Positions 35,616 through 44,917 of a DNA stretch of 64,000 bases are shown piece after piece. This DNA is from Denitrificimonas caeni (lineage in GTDB: Bacteria > Pseudomonadota > Gammaproteobacteria > Pseudomonadales > Pseudomonadaceae). The stretch is taken from assembly GCF_905120345.1 (NCBI RefSeq), contig NZ_CAJHOA010000005.1, positions 77,574 to 141,573 on the forward strand, in the 5' to 3' direction. How positions within the stretch are numbered: the stretch's first letter is position 1; every line of letters starts with the position of its first letter. The translations under genes and the position numbers were made by a program. The notes under the pieces were generated by a model. It made no database searches and was not told the DNA's origin. It saw nothing but the letters and a program-made list of their open reading frames with translations.

Positions 35616-35923
35616 TCTACTGAAGGGCGCGCCCTTCATTGTATTGAATTGGGTGTAAGCAGTGTGCATTAGAGGATAGCTCTGATTAGGGTGTTGGATT
35701 GGGCTCTAAAGTCCTAATAGTAAGGGCTATCCTCTAATGCAGATTACGAACAGGTAACGCATCCGCATTAATTATTTTAAATAAGTATAGCTAGCCGTTC
35801 CGGATATCTACTTTCATGGGTCCTCTTGAGCGGGGGCCATGCTACGCGGGTAATTCGTGCCCGTTCGCTCTCTAGCTGAGGCGGCCCTTAGGGTGTCCGT
35901 CTTTAGATTATTCGAGGTTTGAT
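35616..35923. other. Region before terminase: long inverted repeat, candidate cos area
   Basis: No gene. A perfect 15-base inverted repeat (35666-35680 and 35726-35740) with an inner ATTAGG/CCTAAT pair makes a 75-base hairpin. Further right, 35838-35870 holds a G-rich stretch with GGGGGCC and CGCGGGTAATTCGTGCCCG, a partial palindrome. Cos sites of lambda-type phages lie just upstream of the small terminase gene, so this is the best place for cos. The exact cut site cannot be read. Confidence 0.4.
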
Positions 35924-36442
35924 ATGCGAGTCACAAAAGCTCAGCTTGCTGATTTTGTTGGCAGAGATGAGCGTACGCTGACTCGCTGGCAAAACGAAGG
36001 CATGCCTGTTTTAGAGTTTGGCCTTGGCCGTGGCAACGAAAACGAATACGACACCGTAACAGTGATCGGCTGGATAGTTGACCGTGCACTCAACAACGGC
36101 AAGGAGTCAGCCAAAGAAAGGCTCGACAGGATCCGTGGCGACCGCGAAGAGCTGGCTTACGCAAAAGATTTAGAGGAGGTGGTTGTAGCAGATGAATTGC
36201 TAGGCCGCTTTGAGGCAATGATCGTAGCCGCTAAAGGCGAGCTACTGAATACATTGCCAGACCAGATCGCGACTGACTTATCGGCGCGTTACAACATTGA
36301 TATTGATGAAACCTTGATCCGCGACCCAATCGATCAGGTGCTTAGGAATATGGCCAACTATGATCCTGACGACGACCTCGAGTCAGCAAACGGGGATACT
36401 GACCAGCGCGGCGACGCGGAGGAAGCTGACGACTACAGCTAG
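35924..36442 (+). CDS. Terminase small subunit, Nu1-like
   Basis: 172 residues. The N-terminal winged helix VTKAQLADFVGRDERTLTRWQNEGMPVLEFG is the cos-binding domain of gpNu1-type small terminases; a helical C-terminus ends in an acidic stretch. It marks the phage genome end for cleavage and packaging with the next protein. The large subunit frame starts inside its 3' end. Confidence 0.9.
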   Translation: MRVTKAQLADFVGRDERTLTRWQNEGMPVLEFGLGRGNENEYDTVTVIGWIVDRALNNGKESAKERLDRIRGDREELAYAKDLEEVVVADELLGRFEAMIVAAKGELLNTLPDQIATDLSARYNIDIDETLIRDPIDQVLRNMANYDPDDDLESANGDTDQRGDAEEADDYS

Positions 36443-38387
36443 GCAGAAAATCAAACGCCTTGCACGCCACTGGTCACCGCCGCCAAACGTAACCTTTATC
36501 GAATGGGCTGAGCGCTACCGCTGGTTATCACCAGTTGAAGCTGCTCGCTCTGGTAAGTACTCGTTTGCAATTACGCCACACTTAACGTGGCCAGGCGGAC
36601 CACTCGAAGCATTAGAAGACCCTGAAGTGATTGAAATCTGCGGCATGAAATCTGCGCAGGTGGCATGGACTTCAGGTGTTGCTGGTAACGCCATCGGTAA
36701 GTGGATCGATATTGATCCCGCGCCAATCTTGATGCTGTTCCCGAAAGCAGACTCCGTTAAACAGTACGTTGGCGAAAAGCTGGAACCGATGATTGAAGCC
36801 ACGCCACGCCTCGCGCGCAAAGTGGACTTACGCAGCCGCAAGCTGCAGCAGCGTCAAGACTTTAAGAAGTTCCCTGGTGGGTTTTTGAAGATGGTCGGCT
36901 CCAACTCTCCCGCCAGCGTTAAATCAACGCCCGTTGGCCGTGTAATTATCGAAGAGCCAGACGACTGTAACCTGAACCTGCGCGGCCAAGGTGACAGTAT
37001 CAAGCTGGCAAAGGAGCGTCTTAAAACGTTCCGCCGGCCAAAGATCATCATCGGCGGTACGCCAACACTCAAGGGCCTATCTTCTATTGAAGCCGAAATG
37101 GAACTGTCGGACAAACGTCGCGGCTTGGTGCCATGCCATGACTGCGGCCAATCGCATGCGTTGAACTTCGACAACCTGCATTGTGATGAAGACAAGACAG
37201 TAAATCACGAGGTATACGGATCACATCGGCCAGAAACAGCATTCTACAACTGCCCGCACTGCGGCTCAGTTTGGGATGACAACCAAAAAAACGCAAACCT
37301 GAAGCACGGTCGATGGGTTGCCACTGCAGAGTTTCGCGGTATTGCTGGCTACTACATTAATGAGTTGTACGCCACGTTCTACGGCTCACGCTTTGAAGTT
37401 CTGATCGAAAAGAAACTGCAGGCACAGCGCGCAGCAGACATGGGCAATATTGGCCCCATGATTGCATTCGTAAACTCATCGAAAGGCGAGTCATACGAAT
37501 ACCAAAGCGACGCACCTGCAGTAGACGACCTAAAAGAACGAGCTAAAGATTACAAGCAAATGACCGCACCGCATGGCGTACTGCTTATTACTGCCGGTAT
37601 CGACTTTCAGCATGACCGTATCGCCATCGTTGTTGTTGGCTGGGGCAGAAATGAAGAGTCGTGGAGGCTTTACTGGGATGAGCTTCACGGCGACATAAAA
37701 GACGAAAAAGACCCAGTATGGGGCGAGCTCGACAAATTGCTATCAACGCCAATTCCTACCGCTAATAACGCAGTATTAGGTATCAGCGCAGCATCATTGG
37801 ACAGCTCGGACGGAAATACAAACGACTCCGTTTACAGCTACGTTCGTACCCGCCAGAAGTTCGGTGTAATGGCAATCAAAGGGGCATCGATCGATAGTCG
37901 TGAGCGTGAGATTTACACGCGCCCACCGCAATCCATCGATGCCAGTCGCACCAATAAATCAAAGGCCGCCAAATATGGGCTGCGCGTCAACATCGTTGGT
38001 ACGCACAAAGCCAAAACACTGATCGACCAACGCCTGCGATTACTGGGTACTGGCCCCGGCCGCATGCACTGGTACCAAGATATCCGCGCCGATTACTTTG
38101 AGCAGCTCACCAACGAAGTCTTAGCCCCGCATCCGCGCAACCCAAGCCGCATGGTATGGCAGCTGAAATCAGGCAGGCGCAACGAAGCATTGGACTGTGA
38201 GGTTTACGCCTTGCATGCCGCTCGATCACTCAAAACGCACTTGCTCAAAGAGCATGAATGGGATGCGCTCGAGCAGCAGATCATGCAACCAAACTTATTC
38301 AGTAAGCCCGATGAGGCAGTTGCTCAAGTGCCAGCGCGCGCAGCCAAAGCAACGCGCCGCCGAGGCTCGCGCAGCAGCGGAATTTAA
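36360..38387 (+). CDS. Terminase large subunit, gpA family
   Basis: 675 residues from ATG 36360. It has the GpA ATPase domain (SAQVAWTSGVAGNAIGKW, IIEEPDDC) and a C-terminal nuclease domain. Two CxxC pairs (CHDCG and CPHCG near 260-300) form a zinc-binding element seen in this family. It packages DNA through the portal. The 83-base overlap with the small subunit gene is long; a non-ATG start nearer ARQKIKRLARHWSPP is possible. Confidence 0.92.
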   Translation: MILTTTSSQQTGILTSAATRRKLTTTARQKIKRLARHWSPPPNVTFIEWAERYRWLSPVEAARSGKYSFAITPHLTWPGGPLEALEDPEVIEICGMKSAQVAWTSGVAGNAIGKWIDIDPAPILMLFPKADSVKQYVGEKLEPMIEATPRLARKVDLRSRKLQQRQDFKKFPGGFLKMVGSNSPASVKSTPVGRVIIEEPDDCNLNLRGQGDSIKLAKERLKTFRRPKIIIGGTPTLKGLSSIEAEMELSDKRRGLVPCHDCGQSHALNFDNLHCDEDKTVNHEVYGSHRPETAFYNCPHCGSVWDDNQKNANLKHGRWVATAEFRGIAGYYINELYATFYGSRFEVLIEKKLQAQRAADMGNIGPMIAFVNSSKGESYEYQSDAPAVDDLKERAKDYKQMTAPHGVLLITAGIDFQHDRIAIVVVGWGRNEESWRLYWDELHGDIKDEKDPVWGELDKLLSTPIPTANNAVLGISAASLDSSDGNTNDSVYSYVRTRQKFGVMAIKGASIDSREREIYTRPPQSIDASRTNKSKAAKYGLRVNIVGTHKAKTLIDQRLRLLGTGPGRMHWYQDIRADYFEQLTNEVLAPHPRNPSRMVWQLKSGRRNEALDCEVYALHAARSLKTHLLKEHEWDALEQQIMQPNLFSKPDEAVAQVPARAAKATRRRGSRSSGI

Positions 38388-38400
38388 ACAGGAGACCACC

Positions 38401-38616
38401 ATGCCAACAGCAGAAAAACGGTTGGCCGATGTTCGCGCCTCGATCAACGAGGTGCTGACGTATGGTCAGTCAATCCAAAAAGACGGCCGCGTACTTAAGC
38501 TGGCCGACCTAAATGCCCTACGATTACTCGAAAAGCAGTACGCGCAAGCGGCATCAACTGAAGCCAGAAGCGCCCAGCGTAAACCACGCAATCGCGTTTA
38601 CTACGGGGTGATTTAA
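38401..38616 (+). CDS. Head-tail joining protein, gpW-like
   Basis: 71 residues. KRLADVRASINEVLTYGQSIQKDGR...LNALRLLEKQYA follows the gpW pattern of a small alpha-beta protein at the head-tail junction. GGAG lies seven bases upstream. Its stop overlaps the portal start (TAATG). Confidence 0.82.
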   Translation: MPTAEKRLADVRASINEVLTYGQSIQKDGRVLKLADLNALRLLEKQYAQAASTEARSAQRKPRNRVYYGVI

Positions 38617-40211
38617 TGAGCAAAGAGATTGCCGAATCCGTACAAACCAAACTGCTCGAAGCCGCCATGCAATACGCCAACCCACAAAACCAGCCAACAG
38701 CTCAAGGTGGCGGCGGCGGGGTAGAGACTCGCTATCGCGGTGCATCCCGAGTTCTACGTTCCATGGTCAGCTGGATACCAGGACTAAGAAGCCCAGCGGC
38801 TGATTTGCCACTTGGTGAACGTGAAACTCTGATCGCCCGTTCACGCGATGCCATGCGCAACCACCTGCTGGCTCGTGCTGCAGTCATGCGGTTACGTACC
38901 AGTGTAGTGGGTACCGGCCTAGTGTGTTACGCACAAGTGGACGCCAAAGGCTTAGGTATCACTGCAGAGCAGGGCGCTGAACACGATTGTCAGCTCAATA
39001 GAATCTGGGAGCTGTACGCATTAGATGCCCGTGAATGTGACGCAGAAGCAACGCTAAATCACTATCAAATGCAGGCCTTGGTACTGATATCAGCGCTGGT
39101 CAATGGTGACGTATTTGTTGCCACACCTTACATCGAGCGCACCGGAACATTGTTTGGTACTCGACTGCAGATTTTTGAGGCCGATCGTGTTAGCAACCCA
39201 GGCGACGCGCAAGACACGAATACCATGGTCGATGGTGTTGAGTTTGACCAGTACGGGGCACCAGTTCGCTACCACGTGACCAGTGATTACAAGGTTGGCC
39301 GCACCTTTGCCAGCATAACCCGTAAATGGCATGTGCTTGATGCGTTCGGCAAAGAGACTGGCCGCCGCCGCACCTTACATATCATGAATGAAAAGGAGCG
39401 CCCTGGACAAAAACGCGGCGCGCCATTCCTCGCTCCAGTACTTGAGCCACTACAAAAGCTTGAGCGCTACAGTTCAGCAGAATTAATGGGCGCAGTACTC
39501 AGCGCATTCTTCACCGTGTTTATTGAAAAAACAGAACACTACGAAGAGAGCCTGTCGCCAATGAGCATGATGGGTTCAGAGATGCCTGACGATGGAGGTC
39601 ACAGCGAAAATATTAGCTTAGGGGAGGGGGCAATTGTTGACCTTGGCAAAGGCGAAAAAGCCACCACTGTTAACCCTGCACGCGCAAGCGCCCAGTTCGA
39701 TCCCTACTTCAATGCTTTTGTAACGCAAATTGGCGCCGCTTTAGAAATTCCTAAAGAAGAACTGATGCTGCACTACGACAGCAGCTATTCAGCCGCACGC
39801 GCCGCAATGCTTCAGGCATGGCGATTCTACAGCCAGCGCCGCTGGTGGTTGGTCAGTGATTTCTGCCAACCGACACGCGCACTGGTGATTGATGAAGCGG
39901 TAGCCCGTGGAATGATCAACTTGCCCGGCTACAACGACCCAGCCAAACGCCGCGCCTACCTTAATGCGCTATGGATCGGCCCCGCACGCGGCGCCATTGA
40001 CGAACTCAAGGAAGCCAACGCAGCAGGCAAGCGGATCGACATCGGCGTCAGCAACGAAGCCATGGAAGCCGCAGCAATGAGCGGCGAGCCGTGGGCAGAT
40101 ATCTACGCCCAGCGACTGGTCGAGATCAATCAGCGCAAAGCAGACGGCATTTACTCGGTACCGAAAAACCAAGTACCTGAAACCGACATTAAAAAAACAG
40201 GTGACGAATGA
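38616..40211 (+). CDS. Portal protein, lambda gpB family
   Basis: 531 residues. ARDAMRNH-like SRDAMRNHLLARAAVMRLRTSVVGTGL and the C-terminal SYSAARAAMLQAWRFYSQRRWWL are diagnostic of lambda-type portals. It forms the dodecameric DNA gate of the capsid. The translational overlaps at both ends match the lambda W-B-C order. Confidence 0.93.
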   Translation: MSKEIAESVQTKLLEAAMQYANPQNQPTAQGGGGGVETRYRGASRVLRSMVSWIPGLRSPAADLPLGERETLIARSRDAMRNHLLARAAVMRLRTSVVGTGLVCYAQVDAKGLGITAEQGAEHDCQLNRIWELYALDARECDAEATLNHYQMQALVLISALVNGDVFVATPYIERTGTLFGTRLQIFEADRVSNPGDAQDTNTMVDGVEFDQYGAPVRYHVTSDYKVGRTFASITRKWHVLDAFGKETGRRRTLHIMNEKERPGQKRGAPFLAPVLEPLQKLERYSSAELMGAVLSAFFTVFIEKTEHYEESLSPMSMMGSEMPDDGGHSENISLGEGAIVDLGKGEKATTVNPARASAQFDPYFNAFVTQIGAALEIPKEELMLHYDSSYSAARAAMLQAWRFYSQRRWWLVSDFCQPTRALVIDEAVARGMINLPGYNDPAKRRAYLNALWIGPARGAIDELKEANAAGKRIDIGVSNEAMEAAAMSGEPWADIYAQRLVEINQRKADGIYSVPKNQVPETDIKKTGDE

Positions 40212-41455
40212 GCGCATTTGAATTAGCAGCCTCACAAACGTGGCTGATTTTGCCCGACGCACTGGACAATATCCTAAGCATTGCTAAGCGCTCAAACGAT
40301 GTTGAAGCGCTGGAAACCAGACTTGGCAAACAGCTTGAACATACCCACACCGTCACCAATCGCAATGGTGTAGCAGTGATCCCCGTAACTGGCCCGATCT
40401 TTCGCTACGCCAACTTGATGACACGTATCAGCGGCGCAACCAGTACCGAAGTGCTGGCCACCGATATCCAGACCGCGCTTGATGATCCAAGTATCAAATC
40501 AATCGTGCTGAATATTGACAGTCCAGGTGGTGTTGCCAGCGGCATCAACGAGTTGGCCAACCTAGTATTCCAAGGCCGCGAAAAGAAAAAGATTGTCGCC
40601 TACATCGGCGGCACCGGTGCCAGCGCCGCCTACTGGATTGCCAGTGCTGCGCACGAAATCGTCATTGATGACATCGGCCTAGCCGGCAGCATTGGCGCAG
40701 CGCTAGAAGTCCATATTGATAAGCAGAGCGATGGCGGCACCTCATATGAAATTGTCAGCAGTAACGCACCCAACAAACGCCCGGATCTCACCACCGAAGC
40801 TGGCCGCGCCAAGCTGGGCGAAATGGTTGATTCGCTGGGCAGCGTATTCCAACAAAAAGTAGCGCTTCACCTCGGTGTAGACCCTGAAAAAATCCCAGCA
40901 ATGGGCGACCTCGGCGGCATTCGCGTTGGTGCAGATGCCGTTACTCATGGCTTGGCCCATCGGCTCGGCTCGCTTGAATCGCTCATCACTGAGCTTTCGA
41001 CACCGCAACAACCAACCAACCTTTGGAGACCCACCACTATGACTAAGACAGTCGTAAAAACCACAGCAGAACTGCACGCCGCACTGGCTGCAGGCACCAC
41101 TGCAGAGAACATCGTAATCGCTGAAGCAGTGCCAGCCACGCTCGAAAGCTTTGACCTGACCGACGTGAAAACCGAAGCGGCAAAAGCTGAGCGTGAGCGC
41201 GTTACCGCCATCACCCAATTAGCCGGCCCCGAGTTCCAAGCTGAAATTAATGCAGCCATCGAAGGTGGCCACAGCGCAGAAACTGCAGCCATGGCCATCC
41301 TGACCGCCAGCAAAGAGCGCGGCATCAGCTTGTCTGGCATTAAAAGCGACTCGACCAGCACCACGCACCAATCACCAGCTGGTGATGATGACAAAGCTGC
41401 AGAAAAACGCACCGGCTTAGTTGGCCTGATGCTCAAAGGCGCTGGCGTTAAATAA
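40208..41455 (+). CDS. Prohead protease/scaffold, S49 family (gpC-like)
   Basis: 415 residues. An N-terminal S49 (SppA-like) peptidase has IDSPGG and catalytic Ser about 139 in GTGASAAYW. A C-terminal helical part from about 280 (TKTVVKTTAELHAALAAG onward) resembles the Nu3-like scaffold. As in lambda, a separate scaffold could start internally: a GGAG precedes the in-frame ATG at 41039. It processes capsid proteins during prohead assembly. Confidence 0.88.
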   Translation: MSAFELAASQTWLILPDALDNILSIAKRSNDVEALETRLGKQLEHTHTVTNRNGVAVIPVTGPIFRYANLMTRISGATSTEVLATDIQTALDDPSIKSIVLNIDSPGGVASGINELANLVFQGREKKKIVAYIGGTGASAAYWIASAAHEIVIDDIGLAGSIGAALEVHIDKQSDGGTSYEIVSSNAPNKRPDLTTEAGRAKLGEMVDSLGSVFQQKVALHLGVDPEKIPAMGDLGGIRVGADAVTHGLAHRLGSLESLITELSTPQQPTNLWRPTTMTKTVVKTTAELHAALAAGTTAENIVIAEAVPATLESFDLTDVKTEAAKAERERVTAITQLAGPEFQAEINAAIEGGHSAETAAMAILTASKERGISLSGIKSDSTSTTHQSPAGDDDKAAEKRTGLVGLMLKGAGVK

Positions 41456-41496
41456 CCCAGTGCGTTAATCAATCCCGCGTAATACAGGAGCCTCCC

Positions 41497-41850
41497 ATGG
41501 CCGCCACTAACCCAGTAGTACAAACCTACATCCCAGAGCAGCTCAGCGCTGGTGATTTCCCTGTTGTGACGGACGCCGTCACCATCGGCATTAATCAAAC
41601 ATTAAAGGTCGGCTCAGTGCTAGGCAAAGATGCAACTGGCGACTACGTGCTCAGCCTTGCAGCCGCAGAAGACACTGCGAAAGTTCCGGTGGTTATTTGC
41701 GCTGAAGCCATCACTACCACAGACGCCAAAGGTGTCGGCATCGTGCGCCTGACCGGTGAAGTGCTGGGCAGTCAGCTGCAAATCGGCACAGGCCATACGC
41801 TCGAAAGCGTAAAAGCCGCATTGCGCCCCTTATCAATCTTCGTGCGCTAA
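41497..41850 (+). CDS. Head decoration protein, gpD-like
   Basis: 117 residues, beta-rich, with the YIPEQLSAGDFPVVTDAVTIGINQTL start common to the HDPD family. Trimers stabilise the expanded capsid. AGGAG lies upstream, and the capsid gene follows 43 bases after. Confidence 0.85.
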   Translation: MAATNPVVQTYIPEQLSAGDFPVVTDAVTIGINQTLKVGSVLGKDATGDYVLSLAAAEDTAKVPVVICAEAITTTDAKGVGIVRLTGEVLGSQLQIGTGHTLESVKAALRPLSIFVR

Positions 41851-41893
41851 GCACAGCAAGCCCTTTAAATCAGTACGCTAAGGAGCGCACACA

Positions 41894-42922
41894 ATGGATA
41901 TTTTTGACACTCGCACCATGCTCGCAGCCGTTGAGCAAATCCACACCCCAAGCACATTTTTACTAAACGCTTTTTTCGCTACAGCAGAAACATTTGATAC
42001 CAAAACGGTTGACGTTGATATTGTCAAAGGTGGCCGCAAGTTAGCCCCGTTTGTTAGCCCGCGCCGAGAAGGTAAGATGATCGAGCGCGACGGCTTCACC
42101 AGCTCCAACATCACGCCTGCCTACATTAAGCCGAAAATGGAAACCAACGCCGAGCAGCTGCTCAAACGTTCCCCTGGCTTAAACCCATACGCTACACAAA
42201 CACCGGGCGAGCGCGCAGCAATCCAGCTGGGTAAAGATTTAGCTGAACTCAACGACCAGATTACCCGACGTGAAGAGTGGATGGCAGCATCTGCACTCGG
42301 CACCGGTAAAGTGGTTATTGTTGGTGATGGCGTGGATATGGAAGTCAACTTCCAAATGGCCGCCACCCACAAAATCACTACCCTTACCGACAAGTGGGGC
42401 ACTACCAACGCCGACCCAATCGGCAATCTACGCAGCTGGGCACGCCTAGTCGCTAAAGATTCTGGCCGCCGCCCAACGCACGTGATTTTGTCAGGCTCTG
42501 CACAAGACGCATTCATGAAATCCGATTCAGTCCACAAGCTGCTTAACACGCGTCGCGTTGACATGGGCATGATCGACCCGCAAAACTTGCCGGGCGGGGT
42601 TGTGTACCTTGGCTTTCTGAATGATCCAGGCATCGACATCTACGCATATAACGAGTGGTTTGTCAGCCCAGAAACAGGCTTGCTAGAACCAATGATCGCC
42701 GATGGCCAAGTCCTCATGGGTAGCTCACAAGCACAAAACAAACGCTTATACGGTGCGATTCAAGATGTGGAAGCCATCGAAACTGGAATGGTTGAAGCTG
42801 CTCGATTCCCAAAAACATGGATAGCGCAAGACCCAAGCGCACGCTGGTTGATGCTGCAGTCTGCACCACTGCCTGCTTTGCTTGAGCCAGATGCATTCCT
42901 TACCGCCAAGGTTATCGCTTAA
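41894..42922 (+). CDS. Major capsid protein, gpE family
   Basis: 342 residues. FLLNAFFATAETFDTKTVDVDIVKGGRKLAPFVSP is the conserved N-terminal arm of the Phage_cap_E family (HK97 fold), and VFVLSG-like THVILSGSAQDAF is a later conserved strand. It forms the icosahedral head. Confidence 0.93.
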   Translation: MDIFDTRTMLAAVEQIHTPSTFLLNAFFATAETFDTKTVDVDIVKGGRKLAPFVSPRREGKMIERDGFTSSNITPAYIKPKMETNAEQLLKRSPGLNPYATQTPGERAAIQLGKDLAELNDQITRREEWMAASALGTGKVVIVGDGVDMEVNFQMAATHKITTLTDKWGTTNADPIGNLRSWARLVAKDSGRRPTHVILSGSAQDAFMKSDSVHKLLNTRRVDMGMIDPQNLPGGVVYLGFLNDPGIDIYAYNEWFVSPETGLLEPMIADGQVLMGSSQAQNKRLYGAIQDVEAIETGMVEAARFPKTWIAQDPSARWLMLQSAPLPALLEPDAFLTAKVIA

Positions 42923-42938
42923 CCAAGGAGCCCATCTA

Positions 42939-43250
42939 ATGGTTAAGAATAAAACGGCATACCTGGTGCTGCTTGGCAGCATTCAGGACACGCTCGCTCT
43001 GATTTCAGAGGGTGAACTGTTCACCCCGGCCACCACCGAGTTTGCTGACGAGTTACTCGAAGCCGGCATCATCGGCCCAGTACCGGCCGCTACTGTAAAA
43101 GAAAAAGCCGCAGGAGCCAAAGCCCAAGCCAAGGTCGATGCCAAAGCGGTTAAGGAAGCTACAGCAGCAGGCGGTGATGGTGATGACGAAGGCGACGGAG
43201 AAGAGCATGACGCAGACGCAGGCTCAACAGCCGACGACGACACCGAGTAA
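42939..43250 (+). CDS. Small protein with acidic tail after the capsid gene
   Basis: 103 residues. An N-terminal domain of about 55 residues (LVLLGSIQDTLALISEGELFTP) is followed by an Ala/Lys linker and a very acidic Asp/Glu tail. AAGGAG lies ten bases before ATG 42939. It occupies the position of lambda FI, which helps packaging, but similarity is positional only. Confidence 0.65.
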   Translation: MVKNKTAYLVLLGSIQDTLALISEGELFTPATTEFADELLEAGIIGPVPAATVKEKAAGAKAQAKVDAKAVKEATAAGGDGDDEGDGEEHDADAGSTADDDTE

Positions 43251-43437
43251 AGCCGAACTAGCCAGCAGCCTCAGAGCACTGGCTAACCAAATGCGCAAAG
43301 TAGCTACAGAAATGGACTACTACGGCGGTTTCTCAGTGGTTGCTCAGCACGGCAAAGAGCTGTTTGGCGCCTCATGCATAGCCCTTGACTGGGCTGACGC
43401 AATAGCGGAAGACCCTGACATCGCGGAGCGCCCATGA
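43207..43437 (+). CDS. Small structural-region protein of unknown function
   Basis: 76 residues. A Gln/Thr-rich start precedes a helical core ELASSLRALANQMRKVATEMDYYGGFS. GGAG is six bases before ATG 43207, which lies inside the preceding gene. It overlaps the next start by four bases. No family recognised. Confidence 0.55.
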   Translation: MTQTQAQQPTTTPSKAELASSLRALANQMRKVATEMDYYGGFSVVAQHGKELFGASCIALDWADAIAEDPDIAERP

Positions 43438-44126
43438 AACTCAAAGCAGAGTTAAAAGACGTTGATCGGGTTCTGGTATTTATGGCTGCAGTCAAAAATC
43501 AGATTCCTTTTGCTTTAGCGACTGCATTAACCCGAACGGCTCAAAACGCCAAGCGCTCGATAGAGGCAGAGATGCCAAGAGCGTTCGATACGCCTACACG
43601 CTGGACACTTAATTCGCTGCGACTAGAGGCTGCACGGAAAACCAAACTGCAAGCAGTCGTTGCCGTTAAAGACAGGGTATCGCGCGGCAATCCTGCATTG
43701 TTCTGGCTTGCTCCGGAGGTTGACGGCGGCAGTCGCGGTGACAAGCGCGCAGAAATGGCATTGAAAACGGCTGGCTTGCTTCCAAGCGGAATGCAGGTCG
43801 TGCCAGGTCGCGGCGCTAAGCTTAATCGCTTTGGCAACATGACCAAAGGCGCGATCAGTAAAGCTGCTGCTGGTGCACAAGCATCTGAAGAAAAACAATC
43901 CCAGGAGGGGCAGGCCAAGTACTTTGTTATGCGCAGAGCCGGTAGGCCTATCGGTATAGCTGCGCGATTCTCAAAATCAAGAATGGATATAGTGATGGCA
44001 TTTGTTTCATCTGCCAGTTACCAAGCCCGCCTTGATTTTTACGGAGTTGGGCAAAAAGCAGTTGACCGAACACTTAGCGCAGAGGTTACCAAGTCTCTTG
44101 AGCAGGCAATTAGGACGGCAAAATGA
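43434..44126 (+). CDS. Minor tail protein Z-like
   Basis: 230 residues. Basic and helical, with FALATALTRTAQNAKRSIEAEMPRAFDTPTRWTLNSL near the N-terminus, a pattern shared by phage minor tail/virion morphogenesis proteins of lambda gpZ position. It likely acts at the tail end that joins the head. Confidence 0.7.
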   Translation: MKLKAELKDVDRVLVFMAAVKNQIPFALATALTRTAQNAKRSIEAEMPRAFDTPTRWTLNSLRLEAARKTKLQAVVAVKDRVSRGNPALFWLAPEVDGGSRGDKRAEMALKTAGLLPSGMQVVPGRGAKLNRFGNMTKGAISKAAAGAQASEEKQSQEGQAKYFVMRRAGRPIGIAARFSKSRMDIVMAFVSSASYQARLDFYGVGQKAVDRTLSAEVTKSLEQAIRTAK

Positions 44127-44449
44127 GCAGATTTGAACGCGCAATGCAGCGCATGAATAAAGCTATCACCTCGCAGCTTAATGACGGTATTGGCGAGTTT
44201 GTCGATGGTAACGGCACTGTTCGCCAAGGTTTGCATCTCATGATTGATAGCAAGATTGAAATGGCCGGTGTTGTTGAAATGCTCACCGGTGGCATTAAGG
44301 CAGTGACTGTTCGCGTACCAGAGCTATGCGGATCAAAGCCGTCACGTGGCGGAGTATTCAAGCTAAATCAAACGCGCTATATCGTAGAAGACACCCTGAC
44401 TGATGATGGCTACTTTGCTACCTATGCCTGCATGGAGCAGAGACCATGA
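44123..44449 (+). CDS. Head-tail attachment protein, FII-like
   Basis: 108 residues. Its place between the Z-like and terminator genes and the fold pattern (GGVFKLNQTRYIVEDTLTDDGYFATYAC) suit the Phage_attach/FII family of head-tail connectors. Start and stop overlap both neighbours by four bases. Confidence 0.6.
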   Translation: MSRFERAMQRMNKAITSQLNDGIGEFVDGNGTVRQGLHLMIDSKIEMAGVVEMLTGGIKAVTVRVPELCGSKPSRGGVFKLNQTRYIVEDTLTDDGYFATYACMEQRP

Positions 44450-44907
44450 ATGAGCTAACCGATTTGCGCAATAAGCTACTGAGTTCACTCGGGGCAATTC
44501 AGCTCGGTAACGGGTTTTATACCGCCGCCGGAAACAATGTGCGCACAGGTTGGTTTGATGAGGTTATTCAGTCGGAGCAAGCGTCAAGCCCCGTCATAGT
44601 CGTGCAGCGCGGGAAAAATGGTATTCCACAAATGGATGCTGGAGAACTTGTTTTGCGCATCGGCTACTTAATTGTTGGCGCTGTAAATGTCGGTCTCGAT
44701 GACTACGAGTCAGCGCTTGATGATCTTGAGCATGATATCTGGTCTGCCCTGTGCAAACGCGGCACTAGAAACATTCCATGGGCACCATTTGGCGCTTACC
44801 AGCTGGAGTTTGATGAGCCGCTAACAGCGCCCCCTGGTGGCGGCACGCAATGGGCATCGCTGGCAATACCTGTAACTTTTAAAATCATAATCAACCGTCA
44901 CGAATGA
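44446..44907 (+). CDS. Tail terminator-like protein (gpU position)
   Basis: 153 residues. It precedes the tail tube gene, where lambda gpU lies. VVQRGKNGIPQMDAGELVLRIGYLIVGAV and the alternating strand-helix pattern fit tail terminators, which cap the tube and join it to the head. Assignment is mainly by position and size. Confidence 0.6.
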   Translation: MNELTDLRNKLLSSLGAIQLGNGFYTAAGNNVRTGWFDEVIQSEQASSPVIVVQRGKNGIPQMDAGELVLRIGYLIVGAVNVGLDDYESALDDLEHDIWSALCKRGTRNIPWAPFGAYQLEFDEPLTAPPGGGTQWASLAIPVTFKIIINRHE

Positions 44908-44917
44908 GGTATTCATC

